Below are positions 8,091 through 16,564 of a DNA stretch of 62,115 nucleotides, in pieces; positions within the stretch are counted from its first letter, which is position 1; each line of letters begins with the position of its first letter. Location of the stretch: positions 1 through 62,115 of the forward strand of contig NZ_BJLY01000006.1 in assembly GCF_006538885.1 (NCBI RefSeq). The letters are read 5' to 3'. Below the pieces are notes generated by a model. It was not told the DNA's origin. It searched no databases and worked only from the letters and a program-made list of their open reading frames with translations. A program made the position numbers and the translations under genes. The DNA comes from Gluconobacter roseus NBRC 3990 (GTDB lineage: Bacteria > Pseudomonadota > Alphaproteobacteria > Acetobacterales > Acetobacteraceae).

Positions 8091-9650
8091 TTAGAGAACG
8101 ACGGTAAACTGAACGCCGAGCACGGCTGCGTCATGGAACGTCGTCGTAGCACTCGGGCGCTGGATGTACTGGAAGTCCGGCTGGAGCGCCATCGCGCGGG
8201 CGATATGGGCGGAATAGAACAGTTCGTACACGTTCTCATGGCTCTGCGGACCATAGACCGCGCCCCACTGGTTGTCCTGATAGGGCAGGCCGAGAGCGAG
8301 GGACGATTCCTGCTGCAGGGCCGCCGTATGGCTCATATCGAAATGCTGATACATCGCACCGACCGTATCGAGCGGACGGCCCCATGCGGAGCCGGTATCG
8401 ACCAGACCGGCCCATTCGTGATCGCGCATCGCAACGGTCTGGCCATCGCTGTACATCGCACCGGCCAGGGCGATCAGGCCGTTCGTGTTGCCGGGGCCAT
8501 TGCGCATCAGCATCTGGTCGATCATGAGCCAGGCACTGTTACGGCCGGCTTCGTAGCGACGGGGCTGACCCGTGGCCTGCCATGAATTGCCGTGAATATC
8601 CTCATACAAGTTCGCATAACGCGAGTTGTCGTAGGAGTAACCGAGGACGTAGTGGCCCTGGAGCTGGTTGTGGCCAAAGCGCGGAGTCCAGCCGATTTCA
8701 ACCGGGGTGGAGAATTTACCAAGGCCCGACTGCGCCCAGGACCAGCCCGAGATGCCGCCGTTATAGGAATGCGGGCTGACAGCGAAGAGGCCTGCCATGA
8801 TGTAGGTGTCCATGGTCGGCATCACGCGGACCACCGCACCCAGATTGCCTGACGGCCAGTCACGGTTGCCTTCAGTGTATTTGTTCGGGGCGGGATTGCC
8901 GCACATGGCGACGTTCATGAAGTCACAGAACAGCGGGGAGGCGGCAAAGAAGCTGCCGACCGGAATCCAGCCCGCGCTGACATCGATGCGGTTATGAACG
9001 AAGGACATCTCTCCATACATCGCGACCATGTGGGCCACCACGTTGCCTCGGGCACCGTAGATCTGCTGCACGCCTGCAATGGAGTCGCCGAAATTGCGTG
9101 AAACGCTCTGACCGTGACCGTTCACGACCAGGGCATGGGTCCAGAAGTTCCGGATTCCTGCGAGCTTGTCCCAGTCGATATCCAGTTCGATACCAACCTG
9201 TCCGGCGTCGGAATAGGCGCGCTGCTTGCCGCCAGTGAAGTTCCCGGCGAATTCCTCGTTGATGGCGGCCATCAGATGGATACCATGCTTGAGCAGCCAG
9301 GGCTGCGCGCCACCCCAGTCGCCGAGGAAGTGCTGCGAGCCCATGGGGGCGGAGAAGTAAGGGCCCGGATCACCTGCCGTCTGGCCGAATCCGGAAACGG
9401 TGTTCTGCATGATGGGCGTGTTGCTGCCACCATTGGCCGGTGTTTCGCTGTTCTGGGGAGCCGGAGTAGACAGCGCAGCCTCCCGGGAAACACGGTTGCG
9501 GGCACTATTGGGATCAGGCGCGGACTGGGCCTGCGCGCTTTCAGCAGTGACGGCCAATACGGAAACGGAAAAGAGCCCCATCAGGGCAGACCGCAGGTGT
9601 TCGGAACGGATTCGGGGAGAAGTCCGGGCGAAAGAAGCGAGTACAGTCAT
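8091..9650 (-). CDS. OprB-type carbohydrate-selective porin (second copy)
   Basis: A 519-residue OprB family porin. The signal peptide ends near residue 41 (ESAQAQS). A low-complexity Asn/Pro/Ser linker runs to about 95. The barrel begins at FLGDWGGAQPWLLKHG, the OprB entry motif. It ends in VQFTVVL, without the usual terminal Phe. It is paralogous to the porin at 4027-5589 but clearly diverged, so the pair probably admits different sugars. It is transcribed alone, with a terminator between it and the downstream receptor gene. Confidence 0.9.
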   Translation of the reverse strand: MTVLASFARTSPRIRSEHLRSALMGLFSVSVLAVTAESAQAQSAPDPNSARNRVSREAALSTPAPQNSETPANGGSNTPIMQNTVSGFGQTAGDPGPYFSAPMGSQHFLGDWGGAQPWLLKHGIHLMAAINEEFAGNFTGGKQRAYSDAGQVGIELDIDWDKLAGIRNFWTHALVVNGHGQSVSRNFGDSIAGVQQIYGARGNVVAHMVAMYGEMSFVHNRIDVSAGWIPVGSFFAASPLFCDFMNVAMCGNPAPNKYTEGNRDWPSGNLGAVVRVMPTMDTYIMAGLFAVSPHSYNGGISGWSWAQSGLGKFSTPVEIGWTPRFGHNQLQGHYVLGYSYDNSRYANLYEDIHGNSWQATGQPRRYEAGRNSAWLMIDQMLMRNGPGNTNGLIALAGAMYSDGQTVAMRDHEWAGLVDTGSAWGRPLDTVGAMYQHFDMSHTAALQQESSLALGLPYQDNQWGAVYGPQSHENVYELFYSAHIARAMALQPDFQYIQRPSATTTFHDAAVLGVQFTVVL

Positions 9651-9947
9651 GAAGCGGGCATGGCCTTTCAGTGGAATTGAGGAAACGGAAACTGGCGGTC
9701 GTCCAGCCTCCCGGAAGCGTCAGGCCCCAGGGATACTGCAGGTATCGGTACGTATTTCGTACGCGCAGACGAACCCATGGCGCCGTTATCGAAACGAGAA
9801 GGCGCGCCAGAGTTTGGAAATACTGAACGCATGGCGCCGGAAGATGTTCCTCCGACGTGGCTCTGGGCGTGATTTGCCAAAGCCGGGAAGTCCTGCAGCG
9901 TAAAAATCAGAGATTTTCTCATTTTTTTCATTACAGGAGATTGCCAG
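9651..9947. other. divergent intergenic region
   Basis: About 300 bases between the divergently transcribed porin and POTRA genes. It should hold both promoters. I see a short repeat of ATGGCGCCG (near 9778 and 9831) and an inverted repeat AAAATC-AGA-GATTTT close to the POTRA start, but no gene. Confidence 0.5.
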
Positions 9948-10577
9948 ATGTTCCTTCGCTCCCTGTTAGCCCCGAGTTTCCTTGGCGTTTCGCTCGCCGC
10001 AGCAACTTTCTCAGGAATGATTACCACCGGGTACGCTTCCGCCGCCATCCCGGCGCCTACTGTTCCGCTAAAGTTGATGACTGTGGCTGTTCAGGGCAAT
10101 CATCAGGTCCCGACTGCCGATATTCTTCAGGCTTTCGGTTATCATGCCGGTGATACTGTCACGCGCAATGATCTGGCTGCCGCGCAGAAACGGGTCGGGG
10201 CCCTGTATTCCTCCCGGAATGTCGGGGCAAGCCTTGGAGAGCAGATGAAGATTTCCGACAAGGGAATTTCCGTCAAGCTGATCCTTGAAGAACAGGCTGC
10301 CGGTGCTGCGGCACAGCCCACCGCTCTGGTGCTGGACAAGGTGGAGTTTCAGGGAAACAGGAAGGTCACAACCGCAGAACTGGAAGCGGCAACGAAGCTC
10401 CGCGCCGGTGGTCCTGTGTCGAACGAACAGCTTTCTGCTGATCAGCAGGCTATTCAGGCTCTGTATAAAAGCAAGAATGTCGGGGCTTCGTTCCAGCCAC
10501 AGGCGACCTATCCCAACCATGACCAGCATGTGGTGCTGATCTGGCAGATTCATGAGCAGGACAAGTCTGCGAACTGA
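9948..10577 (+). CDS. secreted protein with two POTRA-like repeats
   Basis: A 209-residue exported protein: signal peptide about 1-33 (ending YASAA), then two tandem repeats of about 75 residues. Each opens with a VxGNxxV / FQGNRKV strand, has a helical D/E-L-xxAxxxVxxLYxSxNVGA segment, and ends in a hydrophobic strand. This matches POTRA domains of the Omp85/BamA and two-partner secretion families. There is no beta-barrel after them: the protein stops at residue 209. It could be a periplasmic POTRA adaptor for a partner barrel, or a remnant; its clean frame and signal peptide favour the former. Confidence 0.65.
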   Translation: MFLRSLLAPSFLGVSLAAATFSGMITTGYASAAIPAPTVPLKLMTVAVQGNHQVPTADILQAFGYHAGDTVTRNDLAAAQKRVGALYSSRNVGASLGEQMKISDKGISVKLILEEQAAGAAAQPTALVLDKVEFQGNRKVTTAELEAATKLRAGGPVSNEQLSADQQAIQALYKSKNVGASFQPQATYPNHDQHVVLIWQIHEQDKSAN

Positions 10578-10608
10578 CGGCACTGGCTGCTACTGCCCGC
10601 AGCTTTGC

Positions 10609-11196
10609 TCAGTCCAGCAGGTCCGGATCGAGTGGCTGCGGTGTCAGGGCGGAGGGCAGATAGAGCGGATGCTCCGGGCGTCCGCTCTTGCTCAGGCGTA
10701 GCGCCGTGACCTTGATGCCGTGATGCGCAAGCATCCGGGCGACTTCAGTCCCGCGGGCACGCAGCCCCTTGGCCTGTGGGGACCCGTAAGCCAGGACAAC
10801 CAGATCGGCCCGCCGGGCCATATCCAGCAGATGGGCATCGTTTTCCGGCCCTACGGGATCAGTGACCTCAAGCAGCCGTTTCTGATCCGTGCAGCGATAG
10901 GCAAAGCTGTTGCCGACGAATATGCCGCCATAGCCCCAGGCGCGTGCATAACGCTGGCATTTGGCGACCGTCCGGTCATCGCCGAACTCGGTCGCCACGG
11001 ACGGATTCATCATCAGCCACATGATCATGGGGCGGCTGTCGTCCCAGACGCGGCGCAGGGTGTAACGGTAACAGTCCTGCGGACCACCATAGATCGCGGT
11101 GCTGGTGACGTCGCCAGCCAGTTTCAGCGGGTTTGAATCGCCAACATGATGCTGTCCGAATAGATCCGGACTTGTGGACCGGGGACGTGTGCTCAC
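10609..11196 (-). CDS. DUF1643 domain protein
   Basis: A 195-residue cytoplasmic protein of the DUF1643 family. The recognisable parts are the RYTLRRVWDD strand, the MIMWLMMNPSVATEFGDDRTVAKC segment (about 55-80) and the YGGIFVGNSFAYR segment (about 92-104). Family function is not established; members are common in phages and accessory islands as well as chromosomes. It overlaps the end of the periplasmic peroxiredoxin gene by 4 bases, so the two are co-transcribed. Confidence 0.75.
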   Translation of the reverse strand: MSTRPRSTSPDLFGQHHVGDSNPLKLAGDVTSTAIYGGPQDCYRYTLRRVWDDSRPMIMWLMMNPSVATEFGDDRTVAKCQRYARAWGYGGIFVGNSFAYRCTDQKRLLEVTDPVGPENDAHLLDMARRADLVVLAYGSPQAKGLRARGTEVARMLAHHGIKVTALRLSKSGRPEHPLYLPSALTPQPLDPDLLD

Positions 11197-11741
11197 GGAG
11201 TCTTCTTCAGGGCCTTTACTGCGGCCAAGGCGCGCGAGACGTGTTCGTCAGGAGACATCGAGGCATAGCTCATGGCGATATGGCCGTCCTGAGCGATGAC
11301 GTAGGACGTACGGCTTGCCATGTGAAGCAGGGGCATTTTGGCGGCGTAGCTGCGGGTGATCTTGCCGGTAGGATCGGCTGCGACGGCAAAGGTGCTGCGG
11401 CATTCGCTGACCGAAAAGCGGTCCAGCTTGTCGATCGGATCCATGGACACACCGATAACGGTGGCACCCTGCGCCTTGAACTCCGGGATGGCATCCGCAA
11501 ATTCGTGGGCTTCAATCGTGCAGCCCTTGGTGAAGGCTGCCGGATAGAAATACAGCACGACCGGGCCGGTCTTGAGAGCATCGGCCAGATGATAGGTGAA
11601 CTCATGCCCCCCAAGGCTGGCAGGGGCCGAAAAATCCGGGGCATGAGTGCCGGTTTCAAGTGCAGCATGCGCCGGAGAGATCGTCAGGGCGCCGGAAAGG
11701 GCGACGGCGCAGAAAGCGGTCGTTGCAAGGAAGCGGCGCAT
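11193..11741 (-). CDS. periplasmic peroxiredoxin (AhpC/TSA, PrxQ-like)
   Basis: A 182-residue thiol peroxidase that would reduce hydrogen peroxide or organic peroxides in the periplasm. Residues 1-26 are a signal peptide (SPAHA-A). The thioredoxin-fold core contains the peroxidatic motif PAAFTKGCTIE with the active Cys at 74. The resolving Cys found five residues later in many BCP/PrxQ proteins is absent; Cys114 (SVSECRST) could resolve instead, or the enzyme is 1-Cys. The start lies downstream of the terminator of the lytic transglycosylase gene. Confidence 0.85.
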   Translation of the reverse strand: MRRFLATTAFCAVALSGALTISPAHAALETGTHAPDFSAPASLGGHEFTYHLADALKTGPVVLYFYPAAFTKGCTIEAHEFADAIPEFKAQGATVIGVSMDPIDKLDRFSVSECRSTFAVAADPTGKITRSYAAKMPLLHMASRTSYVIAQDGHIAMSYASMSPDEHVSRALAAVKALKKTP

Positions 11742-11761
11742 CGGGGTTTGTATCCCTGTCT

Positions 11762-11786
11762 AAAAAAGTGGGCCTGAAACAGGCCC
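11762..11786 (-). terminator. intrinsic terminator after the transglycosylase gene
   Basis: Perfect stem GGGCCTG-TTT-CAGGCCC followed on the minus strand by ACTTTTTT. It separates the SLT-SPOR gene from the peroxiredoxin gene. Confidence 0.85.
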
Positions 11787-11799
11787 GGAAATAAAGCAG

Positions 11800-13185
11800 T
11801 CAGTGTGCGCCGGGCGGAACCACGACACACGGAGAACCGTGCGACAGACGGCGGCATGCTGCAACTGCATTTTCATGCGTCAGTCCTGTCAGACGGGCGC
11901 GATACAGATTCGAACGGCCATTTCTGACGCTTTCCACCTGTGATCGGGCGGAAGCGACCATGATGCCCCCCTTGCTGTGGGCTGCGGAGGTTGCGATGCC
12001 TGCCTGCCTTGCATTGGCAAAGGCGCCGACCTGAATAGCCCAGTTTCCCGTTGCCGCGGTGCTACGGGACGACGAGGACGTTGCCGGAAGGGACATGTGA
12101 TACTGCGGCCGTGTTGCCGGCATGACCGCCATGATCGGCTGGGGCTGCAGGTGATGTCCGATCGGGATTTCCTGAGCCGTCACGCGGTTATCGGCTACAT
12201 CGTCCGCAGGAACCGAAGCTTCCCGAACTGCAGGGCGAACAGGTGTCTGCGCATAGCCTCGGGCAGCCCAGGCTGCGCTGATGCTGGTCGGGGCCTCGGA
12301 ACTGGCAGCAGAGGCAACCTGAACGGGGGCTGTATCAGCCTGTGCGGGAATTGCGATCGTGCTTGCAGACGTATCAGGCTCGGCTGAGTCGTCGGAAGAC
12401 GTGTCGGCTGCTTCCCGATGGCTCCAGGCTGCACTGACGGCCTGTCGCTCTGAGGGTGCGGTGATCGGTGCTATGTCAGCAGACGGTGTGTTCTGGGCCA
12501 GCATGACCTGCGCATTCGGGTCGTGCTGCGCCACCAGAAGATCGGCGGCAGAGCGGTTATGCGGCGTGATGCCCGCAATATGGGGCCCGATAGCCGCGAC
12601 ATAGCGACGCGTTTCGCGGGGCAGGGCACGTCCGCGGCGGAGATAACGGTCCAGGCTGCCCGGGCCATCGTTATAGGCCGCAAGGAATCCCGGAGAACCG
12701 TAAATATCGTACATCTGACGCAGATAGGCTGTGCCTGCGAGGATGTTGTCATGCGGATCGAAAGGATCCTCACCCAGCCCATACTGCTGGCGCATGTCAT
12801 CATAAGTCGGCGGCATGAGCTGGAGCAGACCCATGGCGCCGGGAACCGAAGTGATGAAATTGCCGTTATGGTCGAAAAGGTGTCCGCCGGACTCCTGTTG
12901 CATAACGGCCCGGATCCACGCTTCAGGCACATCAAAGCGGCTGGAAGCTTCCTGAATATATGGCCCCCACGGATCGCCGGGCGGTCCGGGAGGGGCGTAG
13001 TACGACTTCGCATGGGCCCGGTAATTGGCCGCTTCCTGCGAGACCGGAAGTTCCGAGGAAGACCCCATATCGGCATTGGTGCCAGCGCAGGCCGCGAGCA
13101 GTCCGATCAGACCGAGCGCAGCACCCGCACGAATGATGGACAGTGTGCGGGCGGTGGACTGGGTCGGAAAGACGGGTCTGGGCAT
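11800..13185 (-). CDS. lytic transglycosylase lipoprotein with SLT and SPOR domains
   Basis: A 461-residue cell-wall enzyme that cleaves the MurNAc-GlcNAc bond of peptidoglycan. I start it at the ATG at 13185 because this gives a lipoprotein signal with lipobox LLAAC (Cys33); the frame stays open 39 codons upstream. The SLT domain (about 75-215) has the catalytic Glu98 in MQQESGG and the motifs GAMGLLQLMP and AAYNDG. A long Ala/Ser/Thr-rich linker leads to a C-terminal SPOR domain (about 385-458, WAIQVGAFAN) that binds denuded glycan strands at the septum. SLT plus SPOR suggests a role in cell separation. Confidence 0.88.
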   Translation of the reverse strand: MPRPVFPTQSTARTLSIIRAGAALGLIGLLAACAGTNADMGSSSELPVSQEAANYRAHAKSYYAPPGPPGDPWGPYIQEASSRFDVPEAWIRAVMQQESGGHLFDHNGNFITSVPGAMGLLQLMPPTYDDMRQQYGLGEDPFDPHDNILAGTAYLRQMYDIYGSPGFLAAYNDGPGSLDRYLRRGRALPRETRRYVAAIGPHIAGITPHNRSAADLLVAQHDPNAQVMLAQNTPSADIAPITAPSERQAVSAAWSHREAADTSSDDSAEPDTSASTIAIPAQADTAPVQVASAASSEAPTSISAAWAARGYAQTPVRPAVREASVPADDVADNRVTAQEIPIGHHLQPQPIMAVMPATRPQYHMSLPATSSSSRSTAATGNWAIQVGAFANARQAGIATSAAHSKGGIMVASARSQVESVRNGRSNLYRARLTGLTHENAVAACRRLSHGSPCVVVPPGAH

Positions 13186-13394
13186 CGGGTCTGGGCACCT
13201 GAGGATAAAACTTGTCTCAATAGACCAAGCATACACGGGGATTACGGCGAAACTAGGAAAAAGGGCTCCGGAGGGCAGATTTTCTGACGAAGAATTGTTC
13301 ACGCCAAGCAGCGTAGCGAAGATTCATTTCCCGAATATGAACTTCACTGTCACGCCTTCTTGCCGGAGCAGGGGGGATCGGGTAGGCGGACGAT

Positions 13395-14264
13395 ATGAGT
13401 GTACCTTCTCCAGCTTCAGATGTCGCACGGGACGAAGCGCCGCGCCGGCAGACCAGTCGTGACACTCCCCGCGGGAGTCCTGCTGCACGGGCCTGGGCTG
13501 ACTGGAAGGAAACGCAGCGTCTGTGGCGGCTGGGCGTACGGCTTGGATGGCTTGATATCCGTCTCCGCTATCGGGGATCCGCGCTTGGTCCGTTCTGGCT
13601 GACGATCACATCGGCGCTGATGGTCGCTTCCATGGGCGTGCTCTACAGCCGGCTGTTCCATATGCAGCTTGCGACCTATCTGCCGTTCCTGTCGCTGTCC
13701 CTCACTCTTTGGGCGGCGGGGCTTTCAAGTCTGATCCAGGAATCCTGCACCTGCTTTCTTGATGCCGAAGACATGGTACGGTCTGTCCAGCTGCCACTCC
13801 TGCTCTATGCAGTGCGCGTTGTGGTGCGGAACGCGATTGTTTTTGCGCATAACATCGTCGTGCCGCTAGGTGTCTTCGTCATCTACCATCTCTGGCCGGG
13901 CGTGAACGCTCTTCTGGCCATTCCGGCACTTCTGCTGTGGGCGCTGGACGGACTTGCGGCGTGCATGCTGTTCGGATCGCTCTGCGCGCGTTTCAGAGAC
14001 ATTTCTCCGATTATCGGAGCGCTTCTGCAGATCGTGTTCTACGTGACCCCGATCATCTGGATGCCGCAGCAGCTCGGAGCGAAAGCCTCCCTTCTGTTGT
14101 ACAATCCCTTCTACCCTCTTCTGGAAATCGTGCGCGAACCCCTGCTGGGACATCTTCCCGCTCTGGAATTATGGGGCATTGCGCTGGCCACAAGCGCCAT
14201 CTTCTGGGTCGTCGCTATACGCTCTTTCATCCGGACGCGCGCGCGCCTGGTTTTCTGGATCTGA
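13395..14264 (+). CDS. ABC-2 type polysaccharide export permease (Wzm-like)
   Basis: A 289-residue inner-membrane permease with six hydrophobic segments (about 60-285) and a hydrophilic Pro/Arg-rich N-terminus of about 35 residues. LRYRGSALGPFWLTITSALMV is the opening typical of the Wzm/KpsM/TagG family. With the ATPase starting 5 bases downstream it forms a two-gene exporter for a lipid-linked polysaccharide (O-antigen, capsule or similar). No polymer-synthesis genes sit beside it. Confidence 0.9.
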   Translation: MSVPSPASDVARDEAPRRQTSRDTPRGSPAARAWADWKETQRLWRLGVRLGWLDIRLRYRGSALGPFWLTITSALMVASMGVLYSRLFHMQLATYLPFLSLSLTLWAAGLSSLIQESCTCFLDAEDMVRSVQLPLLLYAVRVVVRNAIVFAHNIVVPLGVFVIYHLWPGVNALLAIPALLLWALDGLAACMLFGSLCARFRDISPIIGALLQIVFYVTPIIWMPQQLGAKASLLLYNPFYPLLEIVREPLLGHLPALELWGIALATSAIFWVVAIRSFIRTRARLVFWI

Positions 14265-14268
14265 CGTC

Positions 14269-15066
14269 ATGGCCCATATCCGTCTTGAAGATATCTCCCT
14301 GTCTTTTCCTGTCCTTCATGGCAGCTCACGTTCCCTGAAAAAGACGCTTCTGGCCCGTGCCAAAAGTACGGTGACGGCCAAGACCGGAGCTGTGGGAGGC
14401 CGGATGCGGGTGAGTGGCAATTCATCCGATGTCGTGGAAGTGCAGGCCCTGTCCAACGTCAGCTTCTCGATCTCGGAAGGGGAAAGGGTTGGCCTGGTCG
14501 GACATAACGGCGCCGGCAAATCGACGTTGCTGCGCGTTCTGGCCGGGATCTATGAAACGGGAGAGGGCACGCTGGATATCGAGGGTGATACCCATGCTCT
14601 CATCGATCCCAATGCGGGTATGAACGGCGAACTGACAGGACGGGAGAATATTCAGCTCTTTGCCTGCCGGATGGGAATGACGAAGGCTGCGACGCAGGAA
14701 CTGGAAAAGGACGTGGAGACATTTTCCGATCTGGGGGCGTTTTTTGACCTTCCCGTGCGGCTTTATTCCTCAGGCATGTCCGTCCGGCTGGGCTTCGCAC
14801 TGGCCACGGTGCCACGTCCCCGCATCCTGCTGATGGACGAATGGTTCATGGCGGGCGACCAGAAGTTTCAGGACAAGGCAAAAGCACGACTGGAAGGTAT
14901 GGTCGATGCCGCAGAAATCCTGATCGTGACATCCCATGCGCTATCGATTCTGCGAGAATGGTGCACGCGCATCATCTGGATGGAGAGCGGGGAAGTCCGG
15001 ATGGATGGGCCGACCGACGAGGTGCTGGACGCCTATGAGGCGGCGGTGGCGGTCATTCCGGCCTAG
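14269..15066 (+). CDS. ABC transporter ATPase for polysaccharide export (Wzt-like)
   Basis: A 265-residue ATPase partner of the permease. I chose the ATG at 14269 (MAHIRLEDISLSFP), 5 bases after the permease stop; the open frame extends upstream only inside the permease gene. It carries Walker A GHNGAGKST (about 81-89), a Q-loop region, the Wzt-type signature YSSGMSVRLGFA in place of LSGGQ, and Walker B ILLMDEW. It lacks the C-terminal carbohydrate-binding domain of long Wzt proteins, so it is the short KpsT/RfbE-like form. Confidence 0.92.
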   Translation: MAHIRLEDISLSFPVLHGSSRSLKKTLLARAKSTVTAKTGAVGGRMRVSGNSSDVVEVQALSNVSFSISEGERVGLVGHNGAGKSTLLRVLAGIYETGEGTLDIEGDTHALIDPNAGMNGELTGRENIQLFACRMGMTKAATQELEKDVETFSDLGAFFDLPVRLYSSGMSVRLGFALATVPRPRILLMDEWFMAGDQKFQDKAKARLEGMVDAAEILIVTSHALSILREWCTRIIWMESGEVRMDGPTDEVLDAYEAAVAVIPA

Positions 15067-15069
15067 AGC

Positions 15070-15136
15070 AGAACCGGGTGCAGCGGAGTTGGTATCCCGG
15101 CAGGCGTAGGGTAGGCTTCCGCCCGGTTTTTATATT
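15070..15136 (+). terminator. terminator after the ABC exporter operon
   Basis: AACCGGG (15076-15082) pairs with CCCGGTT near 15122-15128, followed by TTTTAT. The loop is long (about 40 bases), so confidence is moderate. Confidence 0.5.
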
Positions 15137-15150
15137 CAGGGAGACAGTTC

Positions 15151-15369
15151 ATGTCTTATGCCGCCATTGACGCCGCACGCGTCGCCAAAGCATCCGAATC
15201 CGCTCTGCAGACCTTGTCGACCGTGAAGGAAACGTCCGAAGCGCATCAGCGCAAGACGATCATGATCGAACGTATTCATGCCCTTGCCAAGGCTGCTGCC
15301 GAGACGAAAGACTGCAACGCCATCACGCTGACCTCCGAAGAGTTCTGGCTGATTTCCAAGAACTGGTGA
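15151..15369 (+). CDS. small conserved-looking hypothetical protein
   Basis: A 72-residue soluble protein with a GGAGA ribosome site 8 bases before its ATG. It is almost entirely helical by composition (MSYAAIDAARVAKASES...), with an Ala/Lys/Glu-rich amphipathic stretch at 5-48 and a C-terminal EEFWLISKNW. It has no signal peptide or membrane segment. It is monocistronic: a terminator lies before it and another after it. I do not recognise the family. Confidence 0.6.
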   Translation: MSYAAIDAARVAKASESALQTLSTVKETSEAHQRKTIMIERIHALAKAAAETKDCNAITLTSEEFWLISKNW

Positions 15370-15379
15370 CGGAACTGCT

Positions 15380-15407
15380 GCGGCGGAGCTTCTGCCCCGC
15401 CGCTTTT
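15380..15407 (+). terminator. terminator after the 72-residue protein gene
   Basis: Perfect stem GCGGCGG (15380-15386) with CCGCCGC (15397-15403), followed by TTTT. It lies between convergent genes. Confidence 0.75.
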
Positions 15408-15799
15408 CAGCCGTTATAGGATGCAAGTTCAATCAGGTTGCCATCGGGGTCCCGGCAATAGACCGATGTGATCGGCCCGAGCGCACCCAGACGGGCTACA
15501 GGCCCCTCGACAATGGCCACACCACATTTTTCCAGATGACGGACGATCTGTTCGCTGGCAATGGCTGTCGTGAAGCACAAATCGGACGTTCCGGGCGCTG
15601 CGTCGCCAGCCGTCTCCCAGCCTTCCGAGCCCTCAGGGCGCAGATTGATTTTCTGCCCACCGAAGCTCAGCGCCACACGGTTGTTACGACCGTATTCCTC
15701 GATATCCATGCCCAGCACGCGCTGATACCAGGATGCAGACAGGGTTCTGTCCCGGACGGTCAGTACGATGTGATCAAGGCGATCGACGGTAAAGCGCAT
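15407..15799 (-). CDS. VOC family (glyoxalase/dioxygenase fold) protein
   Basis: A 130-residue single-domain vicinal-oxygen-chelate protein with two beta-alpha-beta-beta-beta modules. Likely metal ligands are His10 in RLDHIVLTV and Glu in the C-terminal DPDGNLIEL. The layout WYQRVLGMDIEEYG ... INLRP ... VYCRDPDGNLIEL is typical of the family. Substrate unknown; lactoylglutathione lyase, fosfomycin-resistance and dioxygenase members share this fold. It stands alone between convergent neighbours. Confidence 0.85.
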   Translation of the reverse strand: MRFTVDRLDHIVLTVRDRTLSASWYQRVLGMDIEEYGRNNRVALSFGGQKINLRPEGSEGWETAGDAAPGTSDLCFTTAIASEQIVRHLEKCGVAIVEGPVARLGALGPITSVYCRDPDGNLIELASYNG

Positions 15800-15892
15800 G
15801 GGGATCCCTCATGAGAGCGACATTGCAGTCAGTATAGGCCGGAAAAATCCGGTCTGGCCAATCCGTTTTGCAAAATCCCCCGAGGACGGATC

Positions 15893-16468
15893 TCAGTTCT
15901 GGGGGCGCTTGCGGAACGCGGCCAGGCTGACGACTTCCGCGTCCTTCTTTCCATCCTCGCTGACAGCTGCTTCAGGCTGGACATCCGGATGGTGGGCCGG
16001 GTCAATGTCATCGGGTTCCACGGCACCTTCAGGGATCTCGATGTCTTCATCGTCTTCGAGCGGCGTGTGGCTGAAGCGCAGGGCCATGCGGATATGGGGG
16101 TCGGCAAAGGCCGTGATGGCGTTCACGGGGATGCAGAGAATGCTGCCCACCCCGCCGAAAGACAGACCCACGGAGATCACGCCCTTGTCACGGTCCAGTG
16201 CCAGATCCCAGAACTGGTGCTGCAGGACAATGGTCATCTCTTCCGGATACTGCGCACGCAGACGGGCAGGGATGATGACATCCGGGCGGTTCGTGCGGAA
16301 CGTCAGATAGAAATGATGGGCACCGGGCAGACCTTCGGCAGCGACATGCTCGATCGCACGCAGCATGACTTCGCGATAGGCGTCTTCCACCCAGTCGTCA
16401 TAGGGGAGGGGGCTCTCGGGAAGGTCGTGCTCGAAGCCGTCCTGGCCGTTGTGATCGTCGTCGCTCAT
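15893..16468 (-). CDS. sspB: SspB-alpha ClpXP adaptor
   Basis: A 191-residue adaptor of the alphaproteobacterial SspB family. It binds ssrA-tagged peptides and tethers them to ClpX for degradation. I start it at the ATG at 16468 (MSDDDHNGQD); a start 11 codons earlier is possible. The folded peptide-binding domain spans about 22-140 (HHFYLTFRT ... VGLSFGGVGSILCIPVNAITAF). A disordered acidic linker follows. The C-terminal tail VVSLAAFRKR is the expected ClpX-binding (XB) motif. It lies about 100 bases downstream of the tmRNA gene on the same strand. Confidence 0.9.
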   Translation of the reverse strand: MSDDDHNGQDGFEHDLPESPLPYDDWVEDAYREVMLRAIEHVAAEGLPGAHHFYLTFRTNRPDVIIPARLRAQYPEEMTIVLQHQFWDLALDRDKGVISVGLSFGGVGSILCIPVNAITAFADPHIRMALRFSHTPLEDDEDIEIPEGAVEPDDIDPAHHPDVQPEAAVSEDGKKDAEVVSLAAFRKRPQN

Positions 16469-16564
16469 GGTCGCAAGCCTGATGTTTCGGTCAACTTGCA
16501 TCAGGGATGCGACAGACGGGCGCGGATGGCAAGCCGTCTTTGCTGTGAATGTCGGAGACATGAT

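Noticed and set aside
5677-9650. Possible sugar-uptake operon of two porins and the TonB receptor
   Set aside because: A terminator lies between the porin at 8091 and the receptor, the first porin is convergent, and the receptor has its own Fur-like site.
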